A stretch of DNA of 59,851 nucleotides from NCBI GenBank assembly GCA_036732565.1, contig DAINCF010000002.1, positions 1 through 59,851 of the forward strand, given 5' to 3'. Positions 7,132 through 15,066 of the stretch are shown here, in pieces. Source of the stretch: JAIVJN01 sp036732565. GTDB taxonomy: Bacteria > Acidobacteriota > Vicinamibacteria > Vicinamibacterales > UBA2999. The translations under genes were made by a program, and so were the position numbers. Within the stretch, counting starts at the first letter, position 1, and the number at the start of each line of letters is the position of its first letter. Under the pieces are notes generated by a model. The model was not told the DNA's origin. It did not search any database and was given only the letters and a program-made list of their open reading frames with translations.

Positions 7132-9258
7132 GTGTTCAGCGCTGCTACCCTCCGACCGATGCTGGCGACGCTCGCGGATGCGCCACTCAAAGATCCCAAT
7201 CTGATCTACGAGCCGAAGTACGACGGCATCCGTGCCATCGTCTTCGTCGAGCCCGATGCTCCGGACGTGCGCGTGCGCTTCTGGTCGCGCAACGGCAACG
7301 AGAAGACGACGCAGTTCCCGGAGATTGCGCATGCGTTGCGGGAGTGGGGTCGAGCGCTCGACGGACCCGTCGTCCTGGACGGCGAGATCGTCGCGCTCGA
7401 TGCGAAGGGCGACCCAGCCGGGTTTCAGCGGCTGCAGAGCCGCATTCACGTCAAGGCGCCGACCTATACCTCGTCGAAGCCGATGCTGAGACCCGACGAG
7501 CAGCCGACCGCGCTGATCGCGTTCGATCTCATTCGCGAACGTGATCAGGATCTCCGCAAGCTGCCGGTCGTCGAGCGGCGAAAGCGCCTAGAGGCGCTCT
7601 TCACGCGCATCCCGTCACGTTCCACACACATCAGGATGAGCGAAGTCGCACACGGCGACGGACGTGCCTTGCAGCAGCGCGCCATCGCCGAGGGCTGGGA
7701 AGGCCTCATCGTCAAGCACGCGCGGTCGCCCTATCGCGACAACAAGCGCAGCGCGGAGTGGCGCAAGCTGAAGATCAAGAACGAAGGAGAATTCGTCGTC
7801 GGCGGCTACACCGAACCGAAGGGGACGCGCTCTCGATTCGGCTCGCTCATCCTCGGCGTGTACGAGAAGGCGGGTCGGGTTACGTCGAAGAAGCTGCGGT
7901 ACGTGGGCGACGTCGGCACGGGCTTCACCGGCAACGAGTTGGACCGCTTGTGGAGACTGATCGAGCCGCTGCGCACCGATGAGTCGCCCTTCGCCGCGCC
8001 GCCGAAAACGCTGGGCAAGCCGCATTGGGTGAAGCCCAAGCTGGTCGCGCAAGTGCAGTTCGGCGAGTGGACCGACGAGGGACGCCTTCGGCATCCGGTG
8101 TATCTAGGATTACGGGATGACAAGCCTGCGAGCGAGGTCACTCGGGAGATGAAGAAGACAGCGTCCGGCGCCGGAAAGGCTGGTCAGGCAGGTGGGGCAG
8201 GTCGGGCGCGTGGGGCTGGTAAGGCAGGTAGGGCTGGTGGGACCCGCCCGGCCAGGCCGACCCGCCCTACCGGCGCTCCGAAGGCATTGAAGGAATGGCA
8301 ACCGATCGCTGACGCCCTGCTCGCCCAGCTCGACGATCTCGAGAAGCGGCGCAAGAACGGCAAGCTCCGATTGCCTGACGAGGACACGCTCGAGATAACG
8401 AACCTGCACAAGGTGTTCTGGCCGAAGCCGCCGTACACCAAGGGCGATCTTCTGCGCTACTACGTCCGCGCAGCGCCGCTCATCCTGCCGGTCGTCGACG
8501 ATCGGCCACTCGTCATGAAGCGCCTGCCCAACGGCGTGGACGCGCAGGCGTTCTACCAGCATCGCGCGCCTGAGCCCGTCGTGCCGGGCGTGCGGACCGA
8601 AACGCTGCCGAACGACGACGTCCCGGCTCGCCTCATCGGCGGGTCCTTGAAGACGCTTCTCTACATGGCGCAGCTCGCGTCGATCTCGATGGACCCGTGG
8701 TTTTCGACGATGTCGGATCTCGATCACGCGGATCAGGTCGCCATCGATCTCGATCCGCAGCCGGGCGCCACCTTCGCGCAGATTTTGGACGTCGCGCGCT
8801 GGGTCCGCGACGAGCTGGAGCGGCTCGAGGTGCCTGCCTACCCGAAAACGTCAGGGTCCGAAGGGCTGCACATCTTCATTCCGCTGCCGCCGGAGACGAC
8901 CTACGAGGCTGGCATGCTCTTCTGCCAGATCGTCGCCACGATGGTGGCGTCGAAGCATCCGAAGGTTGCGACCGTGGAGCGCATGGTCGGCAGGCGCAAG
9001 CCCGGCACGGTCTACGTCGACTACCTGCAGAACATTCAAGGCAAGACGCTGGCGTGCGCCTACAGCGCGCGGGGCAGCGCGTTTGGCGGCGTCTCGACTC
9101 CGCTCACCTGGGACGAGGTCGACGACTCCCCTGCGCCTCAGGACTTCACGATGACCACGATCATCGACCGCATGCACAAGGTCGGCGATCTCTGGGCCGG
9201 CATGCGCTCACCCACGCGCGCCGATCTCATGGGCGCCCTCGAGAAACTCCAACGATGA
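7132..9258 (+). CDS. ligD: DNA ligase D, ligase plus polymerase domains (no phosphoesterase domain)
   Basis: The N-terminal half is an ATP-dependent DNA ligase: the adenylation motif is EPKYDGIRA with the active lysine near residue 29, followed by EGLIVKH and the OB-fold part ending near VAQVQFGEW. The C-terminal half is the LigD polymerase/primase domain (LEITNLHKVFWPK, VAIDLDPQPGATF, KTSGSEGLHIFIPL). This enzyme seals and fills double-strand breaks in non-homologous end joining, normally with Ku; no ku gene is in the window. The phosphoesterase domain of three-domain LigD is absent. The halves are joined by a Gly/Ala/Arg-rich linker coded by a repetitive stretch. GTG at 7132 gives 708 aa; ATG at 7159 is the alternative. 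Starts further upstream lie inside the repeat array and are unlikely. A ribosome binding site is not obvious for either. Confidence 0.93.
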   Translation: MFSAATLRPMLATLADAPLKDPNLIYEPKYDGIRAIVFVEPDAPDVRVRFWSRNGNEKTTQFPEIAHALREWGRALDGPVVLDGEIVALDAKGDPAGFQRLQSRIHVKAPTYTSSKPMLRPDEQPTALIAFDLIRERDQDLRKLPVVERRKRLEALFTRIPSRSTHIRMSEVAHGDGRALQQRAIAEGWEGLIVKHARSPYRDNKRSAEWRKLKIKNEGEFVVGGYTEPKGTRSRFGSLILGVYEKAGRVTSKKLRYVGDVGTGFTGNELDRLWRLIEPLRTDESPFAAPPKTLGKPHWVKPKLVAQVQFGEWTDEGRLRHPVYLGLRDDKPASEVTREMKKTASGAGKAGQAGGAGRARGAGKAGRAGGTRPARPTRPTGAPKALKEWQPIADALLAQLDDLEKRRKNGKLRLPDEDTLEITNLHKVFWPKPPYTKGDLLRYYVRAAPLILPVVDDRPLVMKRLPNGVDAQAFYQHRAPEPVVPGVRTETLPNDDVPARLIGGSLKTLLYMAQLASISMDPWFSTMSDLDHADQVAIDLDPQPGATFAQILDVARWVRDELERLEVPAYPKTSGSEGLHIFIPLPPETTYEAGMLFCQIVATMVASKHPKVATVERMVGRRKPGTVYVDYLQNIQGKTLACAYSARGSAFGGVSTPLTWDEVDDSPAPQDFTMTTIIDRMHKVGDLWAGMRSPTRADLMGALEKLQR
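8168..8279 (+). repeat. Repetitive G-rich stretch coding the ligase D interdomain linker
   Basis: Units of the type GGTAGGGCTGGT or GGTGGGGCAGGT recur here in frame and give a Gly-Ala-Lys/Arg linker. The 3' end (ACCCGCCCTACC) is a partial inverted copy of the unit. A very similar unit is found on the minus strand at 17400-17470 outside any gene, which suggests a dispersed repeat that has been taken up into the coding frame. Confidence 0.55.
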
Positions 9259-9259
9259 G

Positions 9260-9410
9260 TTCGCCACGAAGGCGCCAAGAACACGAATCACGCTAGCCAC
9301 GAAGGCACGAAGACACCAAGAATTTTTCTTCAAGTATTCCTTGGTGTCTTGGTGCCTTGGTGGCCAAATGCCTTCGTGGCGAGTCTCTTCGTGCTCTTCG
9401 TGGCCAACTC
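9260..9410. repeat. CACGAAGG/CACCAAG dispersed-type repeat between convergent genes
   Basis: The gap between ligase D and the TonB receptor is made of direct and inverted copies of short words such as GCCACGAAGGC, GAAGACACCAAG and CTTCGTGGC. Such repeats are common between genes in several soil phyla; that statement is from general knowledge. Confidence 0.75.
9310..9350. terminator. Perfect 11-bp stem hairpin, possible bidirectional terminator
   Basis: AAGACACCAAG (9310-9320) pairs perfectly with CTTGGTGTCTT (9340-9350) around a 19-base loop that holds a run of five T. It lies between two convergent stop codons, so a terminator role on both strands is reasonable, although there is no U-tract right after the stem. 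Confidence 0.4.
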
Positions 9411-9414
9411 GTAA

Positions 9415-11592
9415 TCAGAACGCGAACCGCAACTCTCCAATCACCTGACGCTTGATCACGTCGCCGAAGACGTGCGACTGGATGTCTTCGTTCGTCAGGT
9501 TGATCACCTTGATCGTGCTGATCAGCCGATCGCCGAGCCAGCGGACGCCGAAGGCGCCGTTCACCTGCGTGTAGGCTTCCGTCGGGCCGTGGAAGCGCGA
9601 GTCCAACACGTCTCGCCATTCCGCCTCGTCGACGAAGCTCACCGAGGCGTTGCCGAGCCAGCGCCCTCGATCGTAGCTGGCGCCGAGGTTGAAACGATTC
9701 TTGGGCGGGATATTGACCTCGTCGATGTCGAAATCCGGGTCCGGCGTCGCCTGATACGAGTAGTTGGCGAAGCCGTTGATGCCCGGACGCAGCATCGCGT
9801 CGATGCCCAGCTCGAAGCCTTTGTTTTTCACCTCGCCGAGATTCAGGTAGCTGAACTGCGACGGCAGTCCCGGCGCGGGAATGGCCTCCAGCACGGCGGG
9901 GGGCAGCGGCCAGCCGGGCGGCGGTGAGGTCGCACGGTAGCGATCGGTCTGGGTGAAGAAGATCTCATCCTCGTTCTTCGTCCAGTACACCGCCGCGGAC
10001 AGCGTCGCGCGATTGCGCAGGACACCGGTATAGCCGATCTCGAACGCCTGCACCGACTCTTCGACCAGATCCTCGTTCCCCACCGCGCCCACGGGAAAGT
10101 TGAAGATGCGGCCGGCCAGCGCCGGATTCAGCAGGCCGAGATTGAGCTGGTTGATGATCGTGACGTCGAGGAAGTTGTTGACGAGCGACGGTGAGCGAAA
10201 CGCTTTGTTGTACGAGAAGCGAATCGCATGCTCCGGCCTGGGCTTGACGATGAGCGCGGTCCGCGGCGAGAACACCGCATCGTCGATCACGTCGAACTTG
10301 TCGACGCGCGCGCCGATGTTCCACCGCAGGTAGTCGTTGATGAAGACCTCGTCCTGGACGTACGCACCGCCTTCCGCACGGTTGTCGCCGCGGGGCGCAA
10401 TGGACAGGTCGAAGGTGTTGTGGCGGAAGTTGCCGCCGTAGGTCAGCACTTGACGCGTGCCGAGGGTGGTCGAATGGCCAATCTCGAAGTCGTAGGTCCG
10501 GGTGTTGAAGGAGAACGGAATCGGTTGGCCGTCGAGGCCAACCGCCAGGAGACCGCGGGCGTCGCCGTTCAGGATGTTGGTGAAGAAGTTCAGGCGCAGC
10601 GCGCCGCGCGTGTAGCGGACGGTCGCGTAGCCGAGACCAGTGCTGCCCTCCATATCGAACGGGCCGATACCGGTATGGATGATGCCCTCGGTGCCCGAAT
10701 AGCCGCCCGCGAACACCAGCTTGTACTCGTTGTCGGGCGCGTCATAGTCGACGCGCGTGTCGACCTTCGGCTGCGTCGTGCCCTGATTCTGAAACGCTGG
10801 ATACGGCGTGTTCTGCGCATTCGGAATGGTGCCGGTGGGACGCGCGAACGCATCCGAGGTGTAGCCGCCGGCGGAGATCTTGTACGCCCACCGATCGTTG
10901 ACCGCTCGCGCGTGGGTGCCGTTGATCCCGAAGAGCGTCCCCGCGCCCTCACCGCTGTTGTTCACGTCGCGATCGAAGCCGCCGAACGTCATCGTCATGC
11001 TGTTGCCGTCGAGCTCACGCGGCGTCTTCGAGATGAAGTTGATGACGCCGTTCAGCGCATTGGCGCCCCAGACCGCTGACGCGGGACCGCGGATGACCTC
11101 GATCTGTTTGATCTCGTTCGGGTTCAGCGGCAGCAGGTCGTAGGCGACGAACCCGAAGAAGTCCAGATACAGGCTGCGCCCATCCATCAACGCGAGCTGG
11201 GAGGTGGCGAGGGTCGACGTCGCGCCGCGCAGCGTGATGTTGAAGTCGCGCGCCGAGGTTTGCGCGATGTTGACGCCTGGCACCGAGCGGAACAGCTCAG
11301 CGTAGTTGGTCGCGGGCGCGCTCTCGATCGTGGCGCTGGTAATCACGCTGACGGTGGCCGGGGCGTTGACGAGCTCCTGCTCCACCCGCGACGCGGTCAC
11401 GACCACTTGCTCTTCGTAGACCGGAGTTTCTTCGGGCTTCTCCTGCTCTGGTTTCTTCTGCTCTTGATCGGGTCTCTTCTGTTCTGGTGGTGAGGGCTGC
11501 TGGTTGGGAGCGGTGCCTTGCGGTGCGGCTTCAACGACAGGTGCCAAGAGCGTGGCCGCCAAGCACGCCGCGGCCAGGGTGCGCGAGTCCAT
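9415..11592 (-). CDS. TonB-dependent outer-membrane receptor
   Basis: A signal peptide is followed by a Pro/Gln/Glu/Lys-rich spacer (about residues 28-65), then the TonB-box-like start EEQVVVTASRVEQ and a plug domain with VITSATIE, NITLRG and IEVIRGPASAVWGANALNGVIN. The barrel runs to a terminal Phe (GELRFAF), as expected for BamA-dependent folding. At 725 aa it is in the size range of cobalamin- or siderophore-type receptors; the substrate cannot be told. ATG at 11592 has a strong AAGGAGG seven bases upstream. No transport genes flank it, so it probably stands alone. Confidence 0.9.
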   Translation of the reverse strand: MDSRTLAAACLAATLLAPVVEAAPQGTAPNQQPSPPEQKRPDQEQKKPEQEKPEETPVYEEQVVVTASRVEQELVNAPATVSVITSATIESAPATNYAELFRSVPGVNIAQTSARDFNITLRGATSTLATSQLALMDGRSLYLDFFGFVAYDLLPLNPNEIKQIEVIRGPASAVWGANALNGVINFISKTPRELDGNSMTMTFGGFDRDVNNSGEGAGTLFGINGTHARAVNDRWAYKISAGGYTSDAFARPTGTIPNAQNTPYPAFQNQGTTQPKVDTRVDYDAPDNEYKLVFAGGYSGTEGIIHTGIGPFDMEGSTGLGYATVRYTRGALRLNFFTNILNGDARGLLAVGLDGQPIPFSFNTRTYDFEIGHSTTLGTRQVLTYGGNFRHNTFDLSIAPRGDNRAEGGAYVQDEVFINDYLRWNIGARVDKFDVIDDAVFSPRTALIVKPRPEHAIRFSYNKAFRSPSLVNNFLDVTIINQLNLGLLNPALAGRIFNFPVGAVGNEDLVEESVQAFEIGYTGVLRNRATLSAAVYWTKNEDEIFFTQTDRYRATSPPPGWPLPPAVLEAIPAPGLPSQFSYLNLGEVKNKGFELGIDAMLRPGINGFANYSYQATPDPDFDIDEVNIPPKNRFNLGASYDRGRWLGNASVSFVDEAEWRDVLDSRFHGPTEAYTQVNGAFGVRWLGDRLISTIKVINLTNEDIQSHVFGDVIKRQVIGELRFAF

Positions 11593-11738
11593 CGACTCCT
11601 CCTTCCGGATCGGAGGAGCCGGGAAAGCGAGGCCGTCCGACCGGGGCGCTCGACGGCCAACACAGCGCACCGAGCGCGTGGCTATTGTAACGGCGGACTC
11701 ATGAATTCAATACGGGACCGGAATAATTACGCGAATCT

Positions 11739-12701
11739 TCACGCCAGGGCCACGGCCGACTGCGCCCACTGCTCCAGCTTGCGTGCATCCTCGTCGAACT
11801 TCCGGATCCCTTCGCTCAACTTCTCGACGGCCATGGCGTCGGTGTTGTGCAGCCAGCGGAACCCCTTCTCGTCCAGCGTAATGCGCTCTTCGCCGTCCTT
11901 CTTCGCGATCTCGGGAGACAGGTGGACGGTGACCTCGCCCGGCGTCTTCGCCAATTCCTCCAGCAGCTCGGGAGAAATCGTCAGCAGATCGCAGCCCGCG
12001 AGCAGCAGGATCTGCTCGACGCGGCGGAAGCTCGCGCCCATCACCTGTGTCGCGTAGCCGTGGCGCTTGTAGTAGTTGTAGATGCGCCGCACGGATGCGA
12101 CGCCTGGATCTTCCTCGGAAGGAATCTCCGAGCCGCGCTGCTTGCGATACCAGTCGTAGATGCGGCCCACGAACGGTGAGATCAACGTGACGCGCGCCTC
12201 GGCGCAGGCAACCGCCTGCGCGAAGCTGAAGAGCAGCGTCAGATTGCAGTGGATGCCGTCGCGCTCCAACAGCTCGGCGGCGCGGATGCCTTCCCACGTG
12301 CTGGCCAGCTTGATCAGGATGCGCGCGCGATCGATGCCATGCTGCTCGTAGAGGGCAATCAGATGGCGCGCCTTGCGAATCGACCCGTCGGTATCGAAGC
12401 TGAGCCGTGCATCCACTTCCGTCGACACCCGGCCCGGGATGATGTCGAGGATCTCGCGCCCGAACGCCACGGCCAGCCGAGCCATGAAGGCCTCGATCCG
12501 CAGGCGGGGATCGGTGGCATCGCGCTCGGCGTCTCGCAGGGCTTGATCAACCAGCGGCCGGTACTGCGGCAGCTGGGCGGCCTTGAGGAGCAGCGACGGA
12601 TTGGTCGTCGCGTCCTGGGGGCGGTACTTGCCAATGGCGTCGATGTCACCGGTGTCAGCGACGACCGTCGTCACGCGCTTCAACGAATCGAGGAGCGACA
12701 T
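11739..12701 (-). CDS. tal: Transaldolase (TalB type)
   Basis: This enzyme moves a dihydroxyacetone unit between sedoheptulose-7-phosphate and glyceraldehyde-3-phosphate in the pentose phosphate pathway. The Schiff-base lysine is Lys131 in RILIKLASTWEGIRAAELLE, and the DATTNPSLLLKA and NLTLLFSFAQA strings are the usual family signatures. The length is 320 aa, close to 317 aa for E. coli TalB. ATG at 12701 was chosen because the homologous N-terminus begins there; the open frame upstream only translates repeat DNA. It is divergent from the phosphoglucose isomerase gene. Confidence 0.96.
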   Translation of the reverse strand: MSLLDSLKRVTTVVADTGDIDAIGKYRPQDATTNPSLLLKAAQLPQYRPLVDQALRDAERDATDPRLRIEAFMARLAVAFGREILDIIPGRVSTEVDARLSFDTDGSIRKARHLIALYEQHGIDRARILIKLASTWEGIRAAELLERDGIHCNLTLLFSFAQAVACAEARVTLISPFVGRIYDWYRKQRGSEIPSEEDPGVASVRRIYNYYKRHGYATQVMGASFRRVEQILLLAGCDLLTISPELLEELAKTPGEVTVHLSPEIAKKDGEERITLDEKGFRWLHNTDAMAVEKLSEGIRKFDEDARKLEQWAQSAVALA

Positions 12702-12718
12702 GAGACCGATCGTAACAG

Positions 12719-12845
12719 CCCACGGCTCGAGCCTCAAGCCTCGAGCTCGAGCCCCAAGCCCCAAGTCTCGAGCCCCAAAGTCCCAAGTCTCAGGCCTCAA
12801 GCCCCTGAGGCCTCGAGCCCCAGGCCCCAAGCCCCAAGCCCCTGT
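12719..12845. repeat. Degenerate heptamer repeat array (CTCAAGCC / CTCGAGCC type), copy 2
   Basis: The array is made of units such as CTCGAGC, CTCAAGC, CCCAAGC and CCCAGGC. It fills almost the whole 157-bp gap between the divergent transaldolase and isomerase starts, ending 13 bp before the isomerase ATG. It is the inverse orientation of copy 1. Any promoter for either gene must lie in or be embedded by the repeat. Confidence 0.85.
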
Positions 12846-12858
12846 TAGACTCGGGTGC

Positions 12859-14505
12859 ATGTCCGACTTGAGACAGCTCGAAGCCTGGCGGCGTCTGGAC
12901 GCGCATCGCGATGACATACGGCAGTTACATCTGCGCGATCTCTTCCGCCAGGATCCTGGACGCTTCCGGACCTTCTCGCTGTCGCTCGACGACCTGCTCA
13001 TCGACTACTCGAAGCATCTGATCACGACGGACACCATGGCTCTGCTCGCGGACCTCGCGCGGGCCAGACAGATCGAAGCGCTACGCGATCAGATGTTCGC
13101 CGGCGAGAAGATCAATACGACCGAGGGACGGGCCGTCCTGCATGTCGCGCTGCGCAACCGTTCGGATCGCCCCATCCTGGTCGACGGCCACGATGTCATG
13201 CCCGATGTGCGCGCCGCGCTGGCCCACATGCGCGTCTTCAGCGACGCCGTCCGCACGGGCGCCTGGAAAGGGTTCACCAACCGCACGATCACGGATGTCG
13301 TCAACATCGGCATCGGCGGATCGGATCTCGGGCCGGCGATGGTCACGGAGGCGCTGGCGCCGTACGGATCCGAAGGGCCGGCGCTGCACTTCGTCTCGAA
13401 CGTCGACGGCGCGCATCTGCTCGAGACCATCCGCCGCCTGGATCCCGAGACCACGCTCTTCACCGTGGCGTCCAAGACCTTCACCACGCAGGAGACCATG
13501 ACCAACGCGCGATCGGCGCGGGCGTGGTTCCTGGACCGAGCGGGTGACGAGCGCGCGGTCGCCCGGCACTTCGTCGCGATCTCGACGAACACGCGCGAGG
13601 TGGCCGGCTTCGGCATCGCGCCCGAGAACATGTTCGTGTTCTGGGACTGGGTGGGCGGCCGCTACTCGCTGTGGTCGTCCATCGGCCTGCCGATCGCGCT
13701 GTCGATCGGCTATTCGCGATTCGAGGATCTCCTCGAGGGCGCGTTCGAGATGGACGAGCACTTCAGGACCGCGCCGCTCGAGCGCAACATCCCGATGACG
13801 CTCGGCCTGCTCGGCGTGTGGTACGCCAGCCTGCTCGATGGCGAGACCCACGCCGTGCTGCCCTACGATCAGTTCCTTCGCCGCTTGCCCGCGTTCCTGC
13901 AGCAGCTCGACATGGAGAGCAACGGCAAGCGGGTCACGCGGGACAACGTGCCCGTCACCGTGCCGACCGGGCCCATCGTGTGGGGGGAGCCCGGCACCAA
14001 CGGGCAGCATGCGTTCTATCAGTTGATTCACCAGGGCACGCGACTGGTGCCGTGCGACTTCCTGATCGCCGCGCAGTCGCATCGGCCCCTGGGCGATCAC
14101 CACCGGCTGCTCGTCGCCAACTGCATCGCCCAGTCCGAGGCGCTCGCCATCGGCAAGACCGAAGCCGACGTCCGCGCCGAGCTGACGGCCCAGGGATTGA
14201 GCGGCGACGCGCTGGAGCGTCTGGTGCCGCACAAGGTGTTTCCCGGCAACCGGCCATCGACCACGATGATGTATCGGAAGCTGGATCCGCGAACGCTCGG
14301 CAGGCTGCTCGCCATGTACGAGCACAAGGTGTTCGTGATGGGCGCGATCTGGAACGTGAACTCGTTCGATCAATGGGGCGTCGAGCTCGGCAAGCAGTTG
14401 GCGAATCGAGTGCGCCCGGAGCTCGACCAACCCACCGACACGAAGGCCCACGACGCCTCCACCAACGCCCTCATCGCGTACGTCAAGCAGCTGTCTTCGA
14501 TGTAG
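12859..14505 (+). CDS. pgi: Glucose-6-phosphate isomerase
   Basis: It interconverts glucose-6-phosphate and fructose-6-phosphate. Signatures seen in order: NIGIGGSDLGPAMV, VASKTFTTQETMTNA, FWDWVGGRYSLWSSIGL, GEPGTNGQHAFYQLIHQG (catalytic Glu and His region) and HKVFVMGAIWNVNSFDQWG followed by VELGKQLA with the catalytic Lys. At 548 aa it matches the long E. coli-type form (549 aa). The ATG at 12859 fits the homologous N-terminus. A 56-codon coiled-coil gene follows 36 bp after the stop and may be co-transcribed. Confidence 0.97.
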   Translation: MSDLRQLEAWRRLDAHRDDIRQLHLRDLFRQDPGRFRTFSLSLDDLLIDYSKHLITTDTMALLADLARARQIEALRDQMFAGEKINTTEGRAVLHVALRNRSDRPILVDGHDVMPDVRAALAHMRVFSDAVRTGAWKGFTNRTITDVVNIGIGGSDLGPAMVTEALAPYGSEGPALHFVSNVDGAHLLETIRRLDPETTLFTVASKTFTTQETMTNARSARAWFLDRAGDERAVARHFVAISTNTREVAGFGIAPENMFVFWDWVGGRYSLWSSIGLPIALSIGYSRFEDLLEGAFEMDEHFRTAPLERNIPMTLGLLGVWYASLLDGETHAVLPYDQFLRRLPAFLQQLDMESNGKRVTRDNVPVTVPTGPIVWGEPGTNGQHAFYQLIHQGTRLVPCDFLIAAQSHRPLGDHHRLLVANCIAQSEALAIGKTEADVRAELTAQGLSGDALERLVPHKVFPGNRPSTTMMYRKLDPRTLGRLLAMYEHKVFVMGAIWNVNSFDQWGVELGKQLANRVRPELDQPTDTKAHDASTNALIAYVKQLSSM

Positions 14506-14541
14506 GGGCCGTTCGCGAACCGCCCCGACAGGTAACTCCGC

Positions 14542-14712
14542 ATGGACGTCAATGAAGAGCTCGCGCTGGTTCGCAGTCACGTGGCGCAACTGGACGAGAA
14601 GGTCAAGGTCCAGCGTCGCGAGCTGGATGCGCTGAAAAAGCAGATGACCAGGCTCCAGGACATCGTCCAGGAGCTGGAGCGTCACCTCGAAGACGACACG
14701 CTTGGCGAGTAG
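14542..14712 (+). CDS. Small coiled-coil protein, SlyX-like in style
   Basis: A 56-aa frame opens with ATG at 14542 and is almost wholly charged heptad sequence (VAQLDEKVKVQRRELDALKK and LQDIVQELERHLED), so a single parallel coiled coil is predicted. Size and composition resemble SlyX proteins, but the usual C-terminal SlyX tail is absent. It lies 36 bp after pgi on the same strand. There is no strong ribosome binding site. Function unknown. Confidence 0.6.
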   Translation: MDVNEELALVRSHVAQLDEKVKVQRRELDALKKQMTRLQDIVQELERHLEDDTLGE

Positions 14713-15066
14713 ACGGCCCGGGCGGAGCCTCGCTAGTCAGGCAGTGGCCAGACTCATGTCCCCCATGTCCATGTCTTGGCCGATGAAGTCACTCATGCAC
14801 CAGACTTCATGAAAATGGACGATCGCGTGTCTGTCAGTCTGCGCTTCGGCAGCTCTGGTGGTGTCCGCGATTCGACCAAGGCTCGGAAGCGCCTGCCATT
14901 CAATCAGATAGCGGATCACAACGCGGCCATTTCGTCCTGGCGCACGCGTTAATAAGTCTGATTTTCGAGTGACTATTATCCTTGCCAGATCAGAACTCAG
15001 ATGGCTTGGAGCGGGCCACGCCTCCAGCAGCACAGTGGCAACCGCGTTGCTGTTCTAGTCGGCTGA
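14713..15066. other. Intergenic region with AT-rich patch; no convincing gene
   Basis: A 98-codon frame on the minus strand (14737-15033) is open here, but I recognise no family in it and its start has no ribosome binding site, so I do not call it. The stretch 14948-14984 is clearly AT-richer than its surroundings and contains TATTAT at about 14975, a candidate -10 box for the astacin-like gene on the plus strand; no matching -35 box is obvious. Confidence 0.35.

Noticed and set aside
7132..9258. Ku partner gene for ligase D
   Set aside because: No Ku-like gene was seen on either side, so a complete end-joining operon cannot be claimed.
7021..12845. Heptamer arrays as CRISPR
   Set aside because: Units are seven bases without spacers and drift in sequence; this is not a CRISPR layout and no cas gene is present.
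14737..15033. A 98-codon minus-strand frame
   Set aside because: No recognised motif, no ribosome binding site and it spans the AT-rich patch; reported only as part of the intergenic entry.
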